From Aequorivita lipolytica (GTDB lineage Bacteria > Bacteroidota > Bacteroidia > Flavobacteriales > Flavobacteriaceae), in contig NZ_VORU01000013.1 in the NCBI RefSeq assembly GCF_007997135.1, positions 17,249-81,248 of the forward strand: DNA of 64,000 bases. Reading direction: 5' to 3'. The number at the start of each line of letters is the position of its first letter. Within the stretch, counting starts at the first letter, position 1. The translations under genes were made by a program, and so were the position numbers. Shown one piece after another: positions 62,739 through 64,000 of the stretch. Below the pieces are notes generated by a model. It had not been told where the DNA came from and did no database searches. It saw only the letters and a program-made list of their open reading frames with translations.

Positions 62739-63401
62739 TTAATCTTCCTCAAAATATTTTAACTCCGCCTCAAACTCCATAGTTCCGAAGTCTTCTCTGG
62801 CAATCAAATAATTTGAGGTAATGATTTCTACCTCATTTTCAGATAATTTTCTGAAATGCCAAATTACCTTTCCAGCATCCTCAAATGGCAAAGTACCGTT
62901 TAATTGATCACCATAAAGTCTTTTGACTAAATTGCTTTCCCTTAAACCATTAGATAAAGCTTTAATAAGAATCTCCTTTGTCATTTCATCCTCCTCCTCC
63001 ATTCCTTGAATTTCTGCGGTAATAATGGTTGCTTCTGTATCTGGAAATGAACCGTTATATGCTTTTCGCAAAAATTGATTAATATTAAATATATCAAAAT
63101 GTAAAGCCGGGTCCGGATATTCTTCCGCTAACTTATCCAATAACATTTCATTAGCAAGGTTTTGAATCTGACCATCGTTTAATTTATCACTCATTTTATA
63201 GGTCAAAATAATTTCTGCAGCTTCTGCCGGTTTATAATCTAAAATGGCCAAAAATAAATAATCCAGAAGTTCATTTTCTGCAATAGCTTCCACATCAGGA
63301 TAACCAAATTCTTTAAGAAGGTTTTTATAATCAGAATTTTTCCAATAAAAATCCAGTTCGCTGACCTTTTTTAAATCGGTTATTTTAATTTGTATTTTCA
63401 T
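62739..63401 (-). CDS. Hypothetical protein
   Basis: 220 residues from the ATG at 63401; the open frame continues upstream into the tandem duplication, which argues against an earlier start. The chain is acidic and mostly helical (KEFGYPDVEAIAENELLDYLFLAILDYK, then AEEYPDPALHFDIFNINQFLRK) with a strand-rich end (VIWHFRKLSENEVEIITSNY). No signal peptide or membrane segment, so cytoplasmic. I do not recognise a family. It might be a contact-dependent toxin immunity-like or phage-related protein, but nothing supports that directly. Confidence 0.65.
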   Translation of the reverse strand: MKIQIKITDLKKVSELDFYWKNSDYKNLLKEFGYPDVEAIAENELLDYLFLAILDYKPAEAAEIILTYKMSDKLNDGQIQNLANEMLLDKLAEEYPDPALHFDIFNINQFLRKAYNGSFPDTEATIITAEIQGMEEEDEMTKEILIKALSNGLRESNLVKRLYGDQLNGTLPFEDAGKVIWHFRKLSENEVEIITSNYLIAREDFGTMEFEAELKYFEED

Positions 63402-63922
63402 AAGTCTTATAATTTTAATAAATGAAAGCCCAAGTTTTACGAATGAGCTGTACCTAATATCGGCAAAAACTACTCCAATTACAAATCGTAATTGGTTTTC
63501 TAAAAATAATCCTTTCCATTGAAGTCTCTCATTTTCCAGAAAAGCCAATGATGAAACAAAGATAGTGTCTTTGAAATTATGGGTTTAAACTTTAAAAGGA
63601 TTCTGGAGGAATAGACACGAGCGGGACGCTCGCGCTAGCGGGGTCTCTAAATTTCCAGAGAAGCCAATGATAAAACAGATATAGTGTCTTTGAAGTTGTG
63701 CGTTTAATCTTTAAAAGGATTTTGGAGGAATAGGTATGAGCGGGACGCTCGCGCTAGCGGGAGAAATTATTTATTGGTTTATAAGCGTTAAATATCTCTT
63801 TTGAAAGTAATAAAGTGTCAAGGATTTGATAATGAGTATTAAAGATAATATAAAAATAAAAAGCAGAAATATTGAGTCTATTCAATTAAGTGTGTCAATT
63901 TATAATTTAATAAATTAGACAT
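63402..63922. other. Accessory intergenic region with duplication
   Basis: 521 bases holding two 119-bp repeat copies, two GC-rich hairpins and an AT-rich leader before a probable transposase. No gene is seen. Confidence 0.6.
63524..63761. repeat. 119-bp tandem duplication
   Basis: Copy 1 (63524-63642) and copy 2 (63643-63761) have exactly equal length and align without net gaps, with roughly a dozen and a half substitutions. Each starts GTCTCT, continues CCAGA.AAGCCAATGAT.AAACA and ends in the GC-rich hairpin plus AGCGGG. The divergence shows that it is not a recent assembly artefact. Confidence 0.9.
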
Positions 63923-64000
63923 ATGAAAAATACAGAAATTACTTTGAACATGGAAGCCCTCATTAAACAAATGGGTGATGAGCTTCGTTCTGGTAAACCA
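63923..64000 (+). CDS. Probable IS256-type transposase, N-terminus (partial)
   Basis: Only 26 residues are in the window: MKNTEITLNMEALIKQMGDE then LRSGKP at the edge. This opening resembles Bacteroidota IS256-family transposases, where a GKP/GKD-xL(T/S)G stretch and a TPLIK motif come next. The rest lies outside, so the DDE residues cannot be checked. A left inverted repeat should lie at about 63870-63910; TGTGTCAATTT at 63891-63901 is a candidate. Modest confidence. Confidence 0.5.
   Translation, partial: MKNTEITLNMEALIKQMGDELRSGKP

Noticed and set aside
63402..63548. Longer N-terminus for the hypothetical protein at 62739-63401
   Set aside because: The extension overlaps the 119-bp duplication and reads as low-quality protein.

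Overview
The window is a chromosomal stretch of a marine-type member of the Flavobacteriaceae (Bacteroidota). The evidence is the AT-rich sequence, promoters of the Bacteroidota form (TTTG, 19 bp, TAnnTTTG), type IX secretion (Por/T9SS) C-terminal sorting domains, many Bacteroidota DUF families (DUF4252, DUF4199, DUF4290, DUF2911, DUF6122, DUF6495) and SusC/BtuB-style outer-membrane uptake. A secreted polyester-hydrolase-like enzyme at the right end resembles, from memory, PET27 of Aequorivita, so Aequorivita or a close relative is my best guess. This is an inference and was not tested.

Layout. 1-254: 3' end of purB. 0.4-2.6 kb: an ECF sigma factor, a probable anti-sigma protein and two DUF4252 proteins in one operon with a plausible self-regulated promoter. 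2.9-5.3 kb: S41 protease lipoprotein, thioesterase, PAS protein. 5.4-11.7 kb: a complete vitamin B12 uptake locus, with a cobalamin riboswitch driving a BtuB-like receptor and a BtuG-like beta-propeller lipoprotein, and divergent btuFCD-like ABC transporter genes. 11.7-22.3 kb: rmuC, small envelope proteins, a blue-copper T9SS cargo, carB, rpmH, a TlpA-like protein, a lytic transglycosylase and a hydrolase. 22.3-32.6 kb: mtaB, an oligopeptide-binding lipoprotein, a GlmU-like protein, rpmE2, a glycosyltransferase, a phosphohexomutase and an ABC exporter. 32.7-34.3 kb: a second ECF sigma operon. 35.5-38.0 kb: an SRPBCC/SDR/photolyase light-damage cluster. 38.1-46.6 kb: murA, recQ, fmt, HU, YqgE and a class IV aminotransferase.

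46.7-48.4 kb holds a START-like protein, a tRNA-Met(CAT) with its own promoter and terminator, and an uncharacterised three-gene cassette: a 51-residue lipoprotein ending in an EF-hand loop, a four-helix membrane protein and a 44-residue protein. 48.4-60.3 kb: hisS, a MacB-type permease, the rpsF-rpsR-rplI operon, a LytTR regulator, priA, a YihY protein, nadC and rlmH. 60.4-64.0 kb is more accessory: a DUF2141 protein, the secreted PETase-like hydrolase, an atypical acyl carrier protein, a 119-bp tandem duplication with GC-rich hairpins, and the start of a probable IS256-type transposase cut by the window edge.

Most genes are ordinary housekeeping or envelope functions. The parts most worth a second look are the PETase-like T9SS hydrolase, the EF-hand micro-lipoprotein cassette behind the tRNA, the atypical ACP, several enzymes with substituted key residues (MurA Asp for Cys, TlpA without its second Cys, SDR without Tyr), CarB without its regulatory domain, and the dispersed and palindromic repeats. 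No CRISPR array, rRNA or complete prophage is visible.
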